A stretch of DNA of 23,448 bases, taken from the NCBI GenBank assembly GCA_041751095.1, contig JBGSYC010000211.1, positions 1-23,448 of the forward strand, written 5' to 3'. The stretch's first letter is position 1. Every line of letters begins with the position of its first letter. This DNA is from JADCRZ01 sp041751095. Lineage in GTDB: Bacteria > Bacteroidota > Bacteroidia > Chitinophagales > Chitinophagaceae. Under the pieces are notes generated by a model. That model was not told where the DNA came from and ran no database searches. It saw nothing but the letters and a program-made list of their open reading frames with translations. Positions 16,307 through 23,448 of the stretch are shown here, one piece after another. A program made the translations under genes and the position numbers.

Positions 16307-16471
16307 TTTTACAATTAAAGTGTTGGCATTCTTCGTTAAATCAATGTTTTGTGTTGTCAGAGTTGAATTTCCTTCAGCAATACTGTTGTTTAGCTGACCT
16401 AAGATCCTACGAATTTTCCTTTGGAAAATAAACCTCTTTTGGGGTGAACTTCCTGATCGTACCCTTGCTTA

Positions 16472-16560
16472 GGGAACACGGAGAACACAAAGGAGGCACG
16501 AACACAAAGTGTAACGCAGTGTCCTCGTGGTTCGTCGTGTTCTTTGTGATCCTTCTTTTC
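16472..16560. repeat. CACAAAG-rich intergenic repeat with internal inverted similarity
   Basis: The stretch holds CACAAAG twice on the plus strand (in GAACACAAAG, about 16482-16491 and 16500-16509) and CTTTGTG once (16542-16548), with related CACGAA/TTCGTG words between. It can fold back on itself imperfectly. Similar words are common in intergenic DNA of Bacteroidetes (my recollection). It lies exactly upstream of the apparently truncated gene. Confidence 0.45.
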
Positions 16561-16580
16561 TAAGGGCTAAAGAATTATCT

Positions 16581-16616
16581 AAAAAAAAGTTTAGATGTTT
16601 GCGCCTAAGCGCCTAA
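16581..16616 (+). repeat. 36-bp inverted repeat, left copy
   Basis: The copy begins with eight A, continues GTTTAGATGTTT and ends in two tandem GCGCCTAA units (16601-16616). It matches base for base the reverse complement of 23309-23344. It ends 50 bp before the start of the FAD oxidoreductase gene. Confidence 0.9.
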
Positions 16617-16665
16617 ACCAAATAACCTGCATAATGTTATTTTCAGTTTACTGTAAATTCGCAAC

Positions 16666-18246
16666 ATGCAGGAGATGATTAAAATAAAAGTGCCGCCTTC
16701 TGAAGCTGATGATGAGTCTGCATTACGTTCACATGCCGCTACATTGCTTGGTTGCAGTGTTGAAGATATTACAGGCTTTCACATTACGAAGAAATCCATT
16801 GATGCAAGGAGCAGGCAGGTGTGGATAAATCTCAGCATGCATGTTTTTATCAGTGAGCCTTTTATCGTAAGACGTGCAGAGATGATCAGGTTTAAAGATG
16901 TATCCGCTGCATCTCATAAAATCATTATTATTGGCGCCGGGCCTGCGGGTTTGTTTGCGGCATTAAAGCTGATTGAAGAAGGAGTTAAGCCATTGATACT
17001 GGAAAGGGGCAGGGATGTGCGTGCCCGAAGGCGTGACCTCGCGGTGTTAAACAAGGAAGGCATAATAAATGCCGACAGCAACTATTGCTTCGGAGAAGGT
17101 GGAGCCGGAACTTACAGCGATGGCAAATTATATACAAGAAGCAACAAGAGAGGGAATATTGACCGCATACTAAATTTGTTTGTGCAGTTTGGTGCAGAAC
17201 AAAAAATCTTATACGAAGCACATCCACACATTGGAACAAACAAGCTTCCGGCGATCATTGCCAGCATGCGCCAGCAGATCATCGAATGCGGCGGAGACAT
17301 CTTGTTTGATAAAAAAGTGACGGATTTTATTTTGTCGGAAAACAGGATAAAAAGCGTAAAGACGGCAGATGGAAACACCTTTGAAGCAGCAGCAGTAATC
17401 CTTGCCACAGGGCACTCCGCGCGTGACGTCTTTTCTCTGTTGCATAACAGGAAAATACTTATCCATCCCAAGGCTTTTGCACTCGGTGTCCGTGTAGAAC
17501 ATCCGCAGAATCTAATTGACAACATTCAGTATCACGGATTAAACCGAATTGATTTGTTGCCTCCCGCGTCGTATAGCCTGGTACAACAGGTTAACGGTAA
17601 TGCGGTCTTTTCCTTTTGTATGTGTCCGGGTGGCATCATCGCCCCGGCTGCTACCAGCGCCGGTGAATTAGTGGTCAATGGTTGGAGCCCCTCCAAACGT
17701 AACAATCCATATGCAAACAGTGGGATAGTAGTAGCTGTCAAAGCAGGTGATCTTGCTCCGCTTGAAAAAAAATACGGACCTCTTGCAGGCATGTATTTCC
17801 AGCAGTCAGTTGAACAAAAAGCGTACAGCAATGGAGGAGGCAAATTTGTGGCGCCGGCCCAAAGAATGGTAGATATGGTAAACAACAAATTATCAGCTGA
17901 TCTGCCTTCCTGCTCGTACCTGCCGGGCGTTCAGTCTTCGTTGATGAGGGATACGCTGCCTGAATTTATATATAAAAGCCTGGCCAGATCTTTTATTGAA
18001 TTTGGAAAAAAAATGAAAGGTTATTTTACCAATGAAGCGCTTGTTGTTGCAACAGAGTCGAGAACATCCTCTCCTGTGCGAATCCCCAGGGAGAATGACA
18101 CCCTTCATCATCCGCAAATAACCAATTTATATCCATGCGGAGAAGGTGCAGGTTACGCCGGAGGAATAGTCAGTGCAGCAATGGATGGAGAAAATGTTGC
18201 TTCTTCGATCGTAAAGAAGCTTACCGCTTCAAATATTCTTCTGTAA
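16666..18246 (+). CDS. FAD-dependent oxidoreductase (COG2509-type dehydrogenase)
   Basis: The protein has 526 residues. An N-terminal ~80-residue domain (MIKIKVPPSEADDES... with a conserved KSIDARSR segment at 43-50) precedes the FAD-binding Rossmann fold. The fold has GxGxxG as Gly90-Ala-Gly-Pro-Ala-Gly95 and the ribose-binding Glu113 in LILERG. The hallmark GEGGAGTYSDGKL (143-155), ATGHSARD (about 249-256), FCMCPGG and GVQSSLM motifs of this family follow, and PCGEGAGYAGGIVSAAMDG near the end closes the FAD site. Family members are cytosolic, of uncertain substrate, and sometimes annotated as tetracycline or geranylgeranyl reductase-like. Met4 is an equally good start. It precedes the ABC transporter genes by 185 bp, so it may be its own unit. 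Confidence 0.93.
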   Translation: MQEMIKIKVPPSEADDESALRSHAATLLGCSVEDITGFHITKKSIDARSRQVWINLSMHVFISEPFIVRRAEMIRFKDVSAASHKIIIIGAGPAGLFAALKLIEEGVKPLILERGRDVRARRRDLAVLNKEGIINADSNYCFGEGGAGTYSDGKLYTRSNKRGNIDRILNLFVQFGAEQKILYEAHPHIGTNKLPAIIASMRQQIIECGGDILFDKKVTDFILSENRIKSVKTADGNTFEAAAVILATGHSARDVFSLLHNRKILIHPKAFALGVRVEHPQNLIDNIQYHGLNRIDLLPPASYSLVQQVNGNAVFSFCMCPGGIIAPAATSAGELVVNGWSPSKRNNPYANSGIVVAVKAGDLAPLEKKYGPLAGMYFQQSVEQKAYSNGGGKFVAPAQRMVDMVNNKLSADLPSCSYLPGVQSSLMRDTLPEFIYKSLARSFIEFGKKMKGYFTNEALVVATESRTSSPVRIPRENDTLHHPQITNLYPCGEGAGYAGGIVSAAMDGENVASSIVKKLTASNILL

Positions 18247-18431
18247 ATTCACCGTATTAAACTTAATTTCAAATTTACGATGCACATGCATGAACAGACA
18301 TTTTTCCGATAGGGTTCGCCAAATAGATTCTGCTAAGTATTCCCCGGAGAAGTTGCGGTTAGCCCGACGCCGGTTGAAGAAACTTTCGCAGGACAATTCT
18401 TTAGCGGTTATATCAATCATAAAATACATAC

Positions 18432-19364
18432 ATGAACTTACTGGAAGTCAGACACGTCAAAAAATATTTTGCTACGCAAAAAGCAGTTGACGATGTAAGC
18501 TTTGCCATTGAAAAAGGAAGCATATTCGGTTTGCTGGGCCCAAATGGTGCAGGCAAAACAACACTTTTACGGATGATAACCGGCATATTCTACCCTGACC
18601 ATGGCGAAATACTTTTTGAGGGAAAGAAATTTGATCCGTCACAGGATGTACAACGGATAGGATACATGCCTGAAGAAAGAGGCCTCTACAAAAAAATGAA
18701 AATTGGCGAACAGGCAGTTTATCTGGCCCGGCTTAAAGGTTTATCCAGGTCCGAAGCCACAGAAAAAATAAAAAGCTGGTTCGTTAAATTTGAGATGCAA
18801 ACCTGGTGGAATAAGAAAGTTGAAGACCTTAGCAAAGGGATGGCCCAGAAGCTGCAATTCGTTACTACTGTATTGCATGAACCAGACCTCATTATTTTAG
18901 ATGAGCCCTTTAGCGGGCTTGATCCTGTTAACAGCAATCTTATCAAAGAAGAAATCTTTAGCCTCGCCAGGAGCGGCTGTACAATTGTTTTCAGCACACA
19001 CCGCATGGAACAGGTGGAAGAGATCTGCAACAAGATCATCCTGCTTAATAAAGGCACGAAGATACTCGACGGAGCAGTGCAGACGATCAAACAACAATTC
19101 AAAGAAAACCTTTTCTCGATCGGGTTTGATGTATTGCCCGATGTAACAGATCATCCTGCGTTTGAAGTGGTCGGTAAAAATCATCATTGCCTCATCGTCA
19201 AAATACATCATCCATTTAAGGGCAACGACGTTCTCCAGTACTTTTTGCAGCGCGGGTCAGGCATTGTTTCTTTTAACGAATTGCTGCCTTCATTAAACGA
19301 TATTTTTATCCGCCTGGTGGAAGGCACTCCTCTTGCAAGGCAATTTCAAACCGTAAACGCTTAA
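18432..19364 (+). CDS. ABC transporter ATP-binding protein (NatA-like)
   Basis: The protein has 310 residues. Walker A is GLLGPNGAGKTT (33-44), the signature is LSKGM (133-137, the S-K-G variant of LSGGQ), and Walker B is LIILDEP with catalytic Glu158. The D-loop is SGLDP, and the switch His190 is in FSTH. Residues after about 220 form a DUF4162-like C-terminal domain typical of the ABC-2 exporter ATPases. The permease follows after 9 bp, so the two form one operon and one transporter. NatAB-like systems export ions or other small solutes; the substrate here is not evident. Confidence 0.95.
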   Translation: MNLLEVRHVKKYFATQKAVDDVSFAIEKGSIFGLLGPNGAGKTTLLRMITGIFYPDHGEILFEGKKFDPSQDVQRIGYMPEERGLYKKMKIGEQAVYLARLKGLSRSEATEKIKSWFVKFEMQTWWNKKVEDLSKGMAQKLQFVTTVLHEPDLIILDEPFSGLDPVNSNLIKEEIFSLARSGCTIVFSTHRMEQVEEICNKIILLNKGTKILDGAVQTIKQQFKENLFSIGFDVLPDVTDHPAFEVVGKNHHCLIVKIHHPFKGNDVLQYFLQRGSGIVSFNELLPSLNDIFIRLVEGTPLARQFQTVNA

Positions 19365-19373
19365 ACCAAATTC

Positions 19374-20681
19374 ATGAATAAAGTGTGGCTTGTTATACAA
19401 CGTGAATATTTTACGCGCGTTAAGAGAAGGTCCTTCCTGATCACAACCTTCCTTGTTCCTCTCGTAATCATCGGCTTTTACGCAGTGATCATTGCCGTCT
19501 CCATAAGCGGGAAGAGTGAAGCCCAGAAAGTAGCGGTTATTGACGAAGACAACCTGTTCAATGGAAAGGTAGAAAACCACAAAAGAGATAATACCAGGTA
19601 TACTTTCATTGAAAATGAAAGTGAACAGACATTTAAAGAAAAGTTTAAACAGCAGGGCTATTCATCTTTTCTGTACATCCCTAAGTTAAACATCAACCAG
19701 CCGGCCGGAATTAAACTGCATAGCAAGTCCGCAGTAAGCTTAAGCAACAAAAGTAAAATTGAAAGAAGCATCAACAATGCCGTCGAAGCGAAACGAATGC
19801 AGATCGCACAGATCGACCCTGCCAAATACAACGCAATCAATTCCGATGTGTCAATTGATAATACAATTGATTCCACAGAAGGAGAGAAGAAAAGCGTGGC
19901 AGGGGTAGCTTACGCTGTTTCCATCTTTGGCGGAGTGCTGATCTATATGATTCTTCTCATTTACGGATCGATGGTCATGCGCGGTGTAATGGAAGAAAAG
20001 ACCAACCGCATCGCAGAAGTGATCGTAAGCTCGGTAAAGCCTTTTCAATTGATGCTTGGGAAAATTATCGGTATCGGTGGCGTTGGACTTACACAATTTG
20101 CCATATGGTTCATCCTCATGGGATTGCTGCAGCTCGTCATTCCCCTGATCTTCCCTGATCTTTTTCACAACCTGGGCGGTCAGGGTGCTTCTGCCATGCA
20201 ACAAAGCGGAACCCAAAACATGATTCGTAGCATCACTGAAGGACTGCAGTCTTTGAATATCGCACTGATCCTGTTTTGTTTCGTATTCTATTTTCTCGGC
20301 GGTTACCTGATGTATGCGTCGCTGTTTGCTGCGGTTGGCAGTGTGGTCAGCGAAGATCAGCAGGAAGCACAACAGCTTGTGTTTCCGATCATGATGCCTA
20401 TCATTTTGGGAGTGGTCATCATGGCAAAAGCAGCCAGTGATCCCGACAGCAGCCTTGCAGTCTTCGGCAGTATTTTCCCGCTCACTTCCCCCATCGTGAT
20501 GATGGGGCGCATCACTTATGGAGTGCCGTGGTGGCAACTTATTTTATCGATGGCGCTGCTTCTGCTCACCTTTCTGCTTTTTACCTGGCTTACCGCCAAG
20601 ATCTACCGTACCGGTATACTTATGTATGGTAAAAAGGTCAGCTGGAAAGAAATGTCTAAATGGGCTTTCAGAAAAAGCTGA
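19374..20681 (+). CDS. ABC-2 type transporter permease (NatB-like)
   Basis: The protein has 435 residues. One membrane helix (about 20-44) is followed by an extracytoplasmic domain of about 130 residues (46-175). A block of membrane helices follows (about 178-203, 230-260, 295-322, 336-351, 362-378, 388-410). The cytoplasmic motif VMEEKTNRIAEVIVSSVKPF (206-224), which couples to the ATPase, is fully conserved for this family. It lies 9 bp after the ATPase gene. The 228-residue frame antisense to it is a shadow. Confidence 0.93.
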   Translation: MNKVWLVIQREYFTRVKRRSFLITTFLVPLVIIGFYAVIIAVSISGKSEAQKVAVIDEDNLFNGKVENHKRDNTRYTFIENESEQTFKEKFKQQGYSSFLYIPKLNINQPAGIKLHSKSAVSLSNKSKIERSINNAVEAKRMQIAQIDPAKYNAINSDVSIDNTIDSTEGEKKSVAGVAYAVSIFGGVLIYMILLIYGSMVMRGVMEEKTNRIAEVIVSSVKPFQLMLGKIIGIGGVGLTQFAIWFILMGLLQLVIPLIFPDLFHNLGGQGASAMQQSGTQNMIRSITEGLQSLNIALILFCFVFYFLGGYLMYASLFAAVGSVVSEDQQEAQQLVFPIMMPIILGVVIMAKAASDPDSSLAVFGSIFPLTSPIVMMGRITYGVPWWQLILSMALLLLTFLLFTWLTAKIYRTGILMYGKKVSWKEMSKWAFRKS

Positions 20682-20980
20682 AAATTTTGATGAGTACATG
20701 CCTGGCAAAGACTTTCAGCGCAGGCAAAAGCTCTTAAGAGGTCCATTATCCGGCACTAAATCAATTGAGTGGCGGAACAGGACGCATGAATGTTGACCCG
20801 GCTGAAATGAAGCGGTTGAAATGAAGATTATTTCTGAAACGAGCCCACGGGCTCCACGTCATTTTATCGCTTTACTGAAACGCCGGGGACTTACCGGGCA
20901 TAGCACAGGGCGGAATTTTTCTACATACATCTTACGAATAATTCTCCAATTGTGCTACATTCAACCGTTAATTCGATCGT
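20682..20980. other. Intergenic stretch with a 14-bp tandem repeat and a GC-rich hairpin
   Basis: CGGCTGAAATGAAG (20799-20812) is followed directly by CGGTTGAAATGAAG (20813-20826), a two-copy tandem repeat with one difference. GAGCCC-AC-GGGCTC (20841-20854) is a tight palindrome just after it, without a T-run. The 82-codon plus frame starting at 20821 overlaps the peptidase gene and lacks any sign of being coding. Confidence 0.6.
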
Positions 20981-22330
20981 ATGTACAAACTTTGTGCTTT
21001 GTTATTGCTGACGTTGATTATTTCTGCCGTACACGCTCAGTCGGTTATCATAAGAGATCCGGCGATTGAACGAATGGTTGCTGAAATCAATATCGACAGC
21101 TTAAAAGGTTATGTCAACCGGCTGGTAAGTTTTGGTAGCCGCCATACCTTAAGCAATAAGTCGGATTCCCGTAAGGGCATTGGGGCTGCAAGAAACTGGG
21201 TGGTCGCAAAATTCAATGAAATTGCGAAAAACAGTAATGGTCGGATGACGGTGGAACTTGACCGGTGGATGCTGCAAAAGGACGGGAAAAGAATCGATAC
21301 GATCACCGATATGGGGAATCCGATGGCCACCCTGAAAGGAATAGATCCTGCAGACAAGCGCATCTTCATCATCTCCGCACATTTAGACAGCCGTGTGACA
21401 GACGTTCTCAACAGGAAGTCAGACGCCCCGGGCGCAAATGATGATGGAAGCGGAACCGCCGCCGTAATTGAAAGTGCCCGTGTAATGAGCAGGTATTCAT
21501 TTCCTGCCACTATAATTTTTGCTGCGCTAAGCGGGGAAGAGCAGGGTTTGCTCGGAGGCGAACGATTGTCAGAAAGAGCAGTTCAGAACAACTGGCAATT
21601 GTCTGGTGTGCTGAATAATGATATTATGGGTAGCAACAACAGCAACGAAACCACTATAATTGACAATACAAGGGTGAGGGTTTTCAGTGAGGGATTGCCT
21701 GCTTCCGGGCTGGACAAAAAGGCGGCAGGTATCCGTCAGATGGGGCTTGAAAATGATGGAAGCAGCAGGCAGCTGGCGAGGTATGTAAAAGAGATCGGTG
21801 AAAGATATGTGTCAAACCTCGAAGTAGTTCTTGTGTACCGCAATGACCGTTTTCTGCGCGGAGGAGACCATACTCCGTTCGTTCAAAAAGGTTTTCCTGC
21901 AGTACGTATCACCGAGATGAATGAGAACTACGAACATCAGCACCAGGACGTGAGGGTGGAAAAAGGCATTCGTTTCGGAGACCTTGCAGAATTTATGGAC
22001 TTTGAATACCTGAAGAAAAATACAGCCGTGAATGTTGCGTGCCTGGCTAATCTTGCCAGTTCGCCGTCGCTGCCGGAGGAGGTAAAGGTTGATGTAAAAA
22101 ATTTAACGAACAGTACATACCTGTACTGGAAAAAACCGGTGACGGGCAAGATCAGAGGATATTATGTTCTTATGCGTGAGACATACCAGGGATTGTGGCA
22201 GAAAAAGTTTTTTACTACAGCAACAGAGATGAGGCTTCCTTACTCAAAAGACAATTATTTTTTTGCTGTCCAGTCAGTCAGCGAAAACGGCCATGAAAGT
22301 TTACCAGTGGTTCCGGAAATAGGAAGATAA
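20981..22330 (+). CDS. Secreted M28-family zinc metallopeptidase with C-terminal Fn3-like domain
   Basis: The protein has 449 residues. It has a signal peptide (about 1-19, cleavage near AVHAQ). The M28 catalytic core runs from about 40 to 355. Likely two-zinc ligands and catalytic residues are His134 (SAHLDSR), Asp154 (GANDDGSG), Glu186/Glu187 (SGEEQGLLG), Asp214 (NNDIMG) and the His pair in EHQHQD (His319/His321). The GGDHTPF motif is at 294-300. The set is complete, so an active aminopeptidase is expected, acting on peptides in the periplasm or outside the cell. The last ~85 residues (from PEEVKVDVKN) form an Fn3-like beta domain that may anchor it or bind substrate. The 2H phosphoesterase gene starts 5 bp after its stop. 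Confidence 0.94.
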   Translation: MYKLCALLLLTLIISAVHAQSVIIRDPAIERMVAEINIDSLKGYVNRLVSFGSRHTLSNKSDSRKGIGAARNWVVAKFNEIAKNSNGRMTVELDRWMLQKDGKRIDTITDMGNPMATLKGIDPADKRIFIISAHLDSRVTDVLNRKSDAPGANDDGSGTAAVIESARVMSRYSFPATIIFAALSGEEQGLLGGERLSERAVQNNWQLSGVLNNDIMGSNNSNETTIIDNTRVRVFSEGLPASGLDKKAAGIRQMGLENDGSSRQLARYVKEIGERYVSNLEVVLVYRNDRFLRGGDHTPFVQKGFPAVRITEMNENYEHQHQDVRVEKGIRFGDLAEFMDFEYLKKNTAVNVACLANLASSPSLPEEVKVDVKNLTNSTYLYWKKPVTGKIRGYYVLMRETYQGLWQKKFFTTATEMRLPYSKDNYFFAVQSVSENGHESLPVVPEIGR

Positions 22331-22335
22331 TTCAA

Positions 22336-22872
22336 ATGACTTTTTACCTGTTGGCAATAGTAGCTCCCCCTGCCGTTGAAATGCAGGTTCACGAATGGAA
22401 ACAATGGATGCTCGAAGCGTTTGGATGCAGGGTGGCCCTGAAATCTCCTGCTCACATTACATTGATACCACCCTTTAAAATGGATGTTCAACGTGAAAGC
22501 GTTTTACAGGATGATCTAAAAAGATATGCTGCTACAAAACCCGGGTATGCCGTTCAACTGCACAATTTTTCTTCTTTCCCGCCCCGGGTGATCTTTGTAA
22601 ATGTCGAAAAGAATGAACCATTGCAATATCACAGGCAGGCATTGGAAGCTTTTTTACTTTCCCGTGCTTATCCTGTAAAAAAGGAAAAGCGTTCTTATCA
22701 TCCGCATGTAACGGTAGCTAACCGGGATCTTAAACAAGTAGATTTCGCAGCAGCCTGGAGCCACGTTGAAAAAATCACTTATACAGCTTCTTTTCCTGCA
22801 TTGGCCATGTCCATCCTGCGGCATAATGGCAGCTCATGGGATATCATCGGGAATGCGCCATATGCAACCTGA
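22336..22872 (+). CDS. 2H phosphoesterase family protein (2'-5' RNA ligase-like)
   Basis: The protein has 178 residues, the usual length for the family. The two signature H-x-T motifs are His40-Ile-Thr42 (SPAHITLIPPF) and His124-Val-Thr126 (YHPHVTVANRD), about 80 residues apart, which build the paired-histidine active site. Members hydrolyse or ligate 2'-5' phosphodiester or cyclic phosphate bonds in RNA or small nucleotides; which applies here cannot be read. It is cytosolic and starts 5 bp after the peptidase gene, so the two are co-transcribed despite unrelated functions. Confidence 0.9.
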   Translation: MTFYLLAIVAPPAVEMQVHEWKQWMLEAFGCRVALKSPAHITLIPPFKMDVQRESVLQDDLKRYAATKPGYAVQLHNFSSFPPRVIFVNVEKNEPLQYHRQALEAFLLSRAYPVKKEKRSYHPHVTVANRDLKQVDFAAAWSHVEKITYTASFPALAMSILRHNGSSWDIIGNAPYAT

Positions 22873-23181
22873 ATTATTTGCGTTCCAGTAAAATTTTTCA
22901 CCCTGCATTCCCTTGTACACAAAATTGTCTTGCCTTCAGGGCTGCCTTTTAGCGGATCATTCATAACCGGAATATTACCTCATGCTTCAGGGTAGTCCTG
23001 GCAGGACTATAGTAAAATGGCTAAACCCGCGTAAATGATATGTTTAATGCAGGGTGAGATTATTTGCTACCCGAATAGCTCACCGGGGCTGCTTTTTGTT
23101 GAGCGTAATGTAAGAACTATGTAGGGTAAAGGTAGTACTATAAATATTCTTCCCAACATTGGTATATAAATTAAGCCTTCC
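22873..23181. other. Gene-free stretch after the 2H gene, with one short hairpin
   Basis: No gene is seen. A hairpin TAGTCCT-GGC-AGGACTA (22993-23009) has perfect 7-bp arms but no following T-run. It might end transcription of the M28/2H unit, though it lies 120 bp after the stop. Confidence 0.45.
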
Positions 23182-23210
23182 TAATTGTTGCGACATTGTC
23201 GCAACAATTA
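23182..23210. promoter_or_regulatory. Perfect 29-bp palindrome, candidate Fur/Zur-like operator
   Basis: Arms TAATTGTTGCGAC and GTCGCAACAATTA (13 bp, perfect) flank a 3-bp centre ATT. The 17-bp core (23188-23204, TTGCGAC-ATT-GTCGCAA) matches the core of the site in front of the metal operon (4380-4396, TTGAAAC-TTT-GTTGCAA) at 13 of 17 positions with the same geometry. The outer arms extend the symmetry further than a repressor usually needs. It lies about 55 bp upstream of a promoter-like TAAATTTG (23264-23271). Confidence 0.55.
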
Positions 23211-23263
23211 ATCGTATTGAAAATGCTCATGAACCCATAATTGTTCACTTGCCTTATTACAAG

Positions 23264-23312
23264 TAAATTTGTGAAAATGAAGTTTATGGCAGCCCCTCTA
23301 TTAGGCGCTTAG
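23264..23312 (+). pseudogene. Possible gene start cut off by the repeat element
   Basis: A TAAATTTG element (23264-23271) fits the Bacteroidetes promoter -7 consensus TAnnTTTG. It is followed by ATG 23277-23279 and the frame M-K-F-M-A-A-P-L-L-G-A before TAG at 23310-23312, inside the repeat. If this ATG were used the transcript would be nearly leaderless. The break at about 23300 coincides with the repeat boundary. A promoter and start left over from a broken gene is a reasonable reading, but the evidence is short. Confidence 0.25.
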
Positions 23313-23344
23313 GCGCTTAGGCGCAAACATCTAAACTTTTTTTT
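23301..23344 (-). repeat. 36-bp inverted repeat, right copy, with three tandem TTAGGCGC units
   Basis: TTAGGCGC occurs three times in tandem (23301-23324), followed by AAACATCTAAAC and eight T (to 23344). Bases 23309-23344 are the exact reverse complement of 16581-16616; the left copy has only two 8-mer units. The copy ends 6 bp before the stop codon of the partial gene at the right edge. Confidence 0.9.
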
Positions 23345-23350
23345 ATAAAA

Positions 23351-23448
23351 TCATGCTGCTAATTTTACAGGACTTAGTTTAATAAAATCCCGGATAGAAT
23401 TTTTCAATTGAAAATAAGCATCTCTATAGTTTTCTTTTAATGATGGTA
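23351..23448 (-). CDS. C-terminal fragment of a gene cut by the right window edge
   Basis: On the minus strand a frame enters from the right edge and ends in TGA at 23353-23351. The final residues read P-S-L-K-E-N-Y-R-D-A-Y-F-Q-L-K-N-S-I-R-D, then FIKLSPVKLAA. The mix of charged and aromatic residues and the clean stop suggest a real C-terminus. No family can be named from 31 residues. Confidence 0.4.
   Translation of the reverse strand, partial: PSLKENYRDAYFQLKNSIRDFIKLSPVKLAA

Noticed and set aside
18290..18490. 66-codon plus-strand frame before the ABC ATPase
   Set aside because: It overlaps the ATPase start in another frame by about 60 bp and has no recognisable domain; it may be leader DNA.
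19851..20537. 228-codon frame antisense to the ABC permease
   Set aside because: His/Asp-rich composition and full overlap with a well-conserved membrane protein mark it as a shadow frame.
20821..21069. 82-codon plus-strand frame before the M28 peptidase
   Set aside because: It overlaps the peptidase signal-peptide region and contains the GC-rich hairpin; no coding signal.
16581..23344. Composite transposon carrying the five-gene block
   Set aside because: Although flanked by inverted repeats, the block has no transposase or recombinase and no visible target duplication; the genes look like ordinary chromosomal functions. Kept only as a rearrangement hypothesis.

Overview
The window looks like chromosome from a member of the Bacteroidetes, most likely a Chitinophagaceae-type soil or water bacterium. 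The grounds are: a carboxypeptidase-like N-terminal domain fused to a TonB-dependent receptor, SCK-type lipoprotein signals, serine hydrolases with DUF3471-like tails, AT-rich leaders with weak Shine-Dalgarno sequences, and TAnnTTTG-like promoter elements. No RNA gene, complete mobile element or CRISPR array was found. The genes form short operons separated by unusually long, structured intergenic regions.

Left part (1-5650). The left edge holds the 3' end of a gene that may be an IS110-like transposase. It is followed by about 950 bp without a gene, dominated by a repeat cluster (381-915) built on the 13-bp hairpin GGTGCAGCGCACC in both orientations. Next comes a three-gene minus-strand operon: a small secreted His/Cys protein, a ZnuD-like TonB-dependent receptor and a lipoprotein. 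A Fur/Zur-like palindrome lies just upstream of its first gene. I infer metal (probably zinc) uptake. An orphan excisionase-like helix-turn-helix gene follows.

Middle part (5650-14000). A secreted serine hydrolase (beta-lactamase fold) lies downstream of an overlapping sensor kinase/LuxR-type regulator pair. Divergent from the kinase are a secreted S9 prolyl-oligopeptidase-family peptidase and a second secreted serine hydrolase. A 12-bp motif, GTTTC(A/G)GTAAAC, occurs three times in the window, always in the non-coding DNA around the two serine hydrolases.

AT-rich patch (14000-16620). It holds three genes of unknown function. The last has an open frame running 54 codons past its only plausible start (GTG) with no ATG, so it may be 5'-truncated. 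It ends in repeat-rich DNA.

Right part (16620-23448). An FAD-dependent oxidoreductase, an ABC-2 exporter (ATPase plus permease), a secreted M28 metallopeptidase with a C-terminal Fn3-like domain, and a 2H phosphoesterase are all on the plus strand. This block is bracketed by a perfect 36-bp inverted repeat (16581-16616 and 23309-23344). The right copy sits where a short reading frame with promoter-like upstream sequence stops after 11 codons. A 29-bp perfect palindrome (23182-23210) shares its core with the putative Zur box of the metal operon. The C-terminus of a further minus-strand gene runs off the right edge.

I did not find a convincing new multi-gene system. The best leads are the shared palindrome, the hairpin repeat cluster, the 36-bp inverted repeat at apparent gene breaks, the 12-bp motif around the serine hydrolases, and the small His/Cys protein heading the metal operon.
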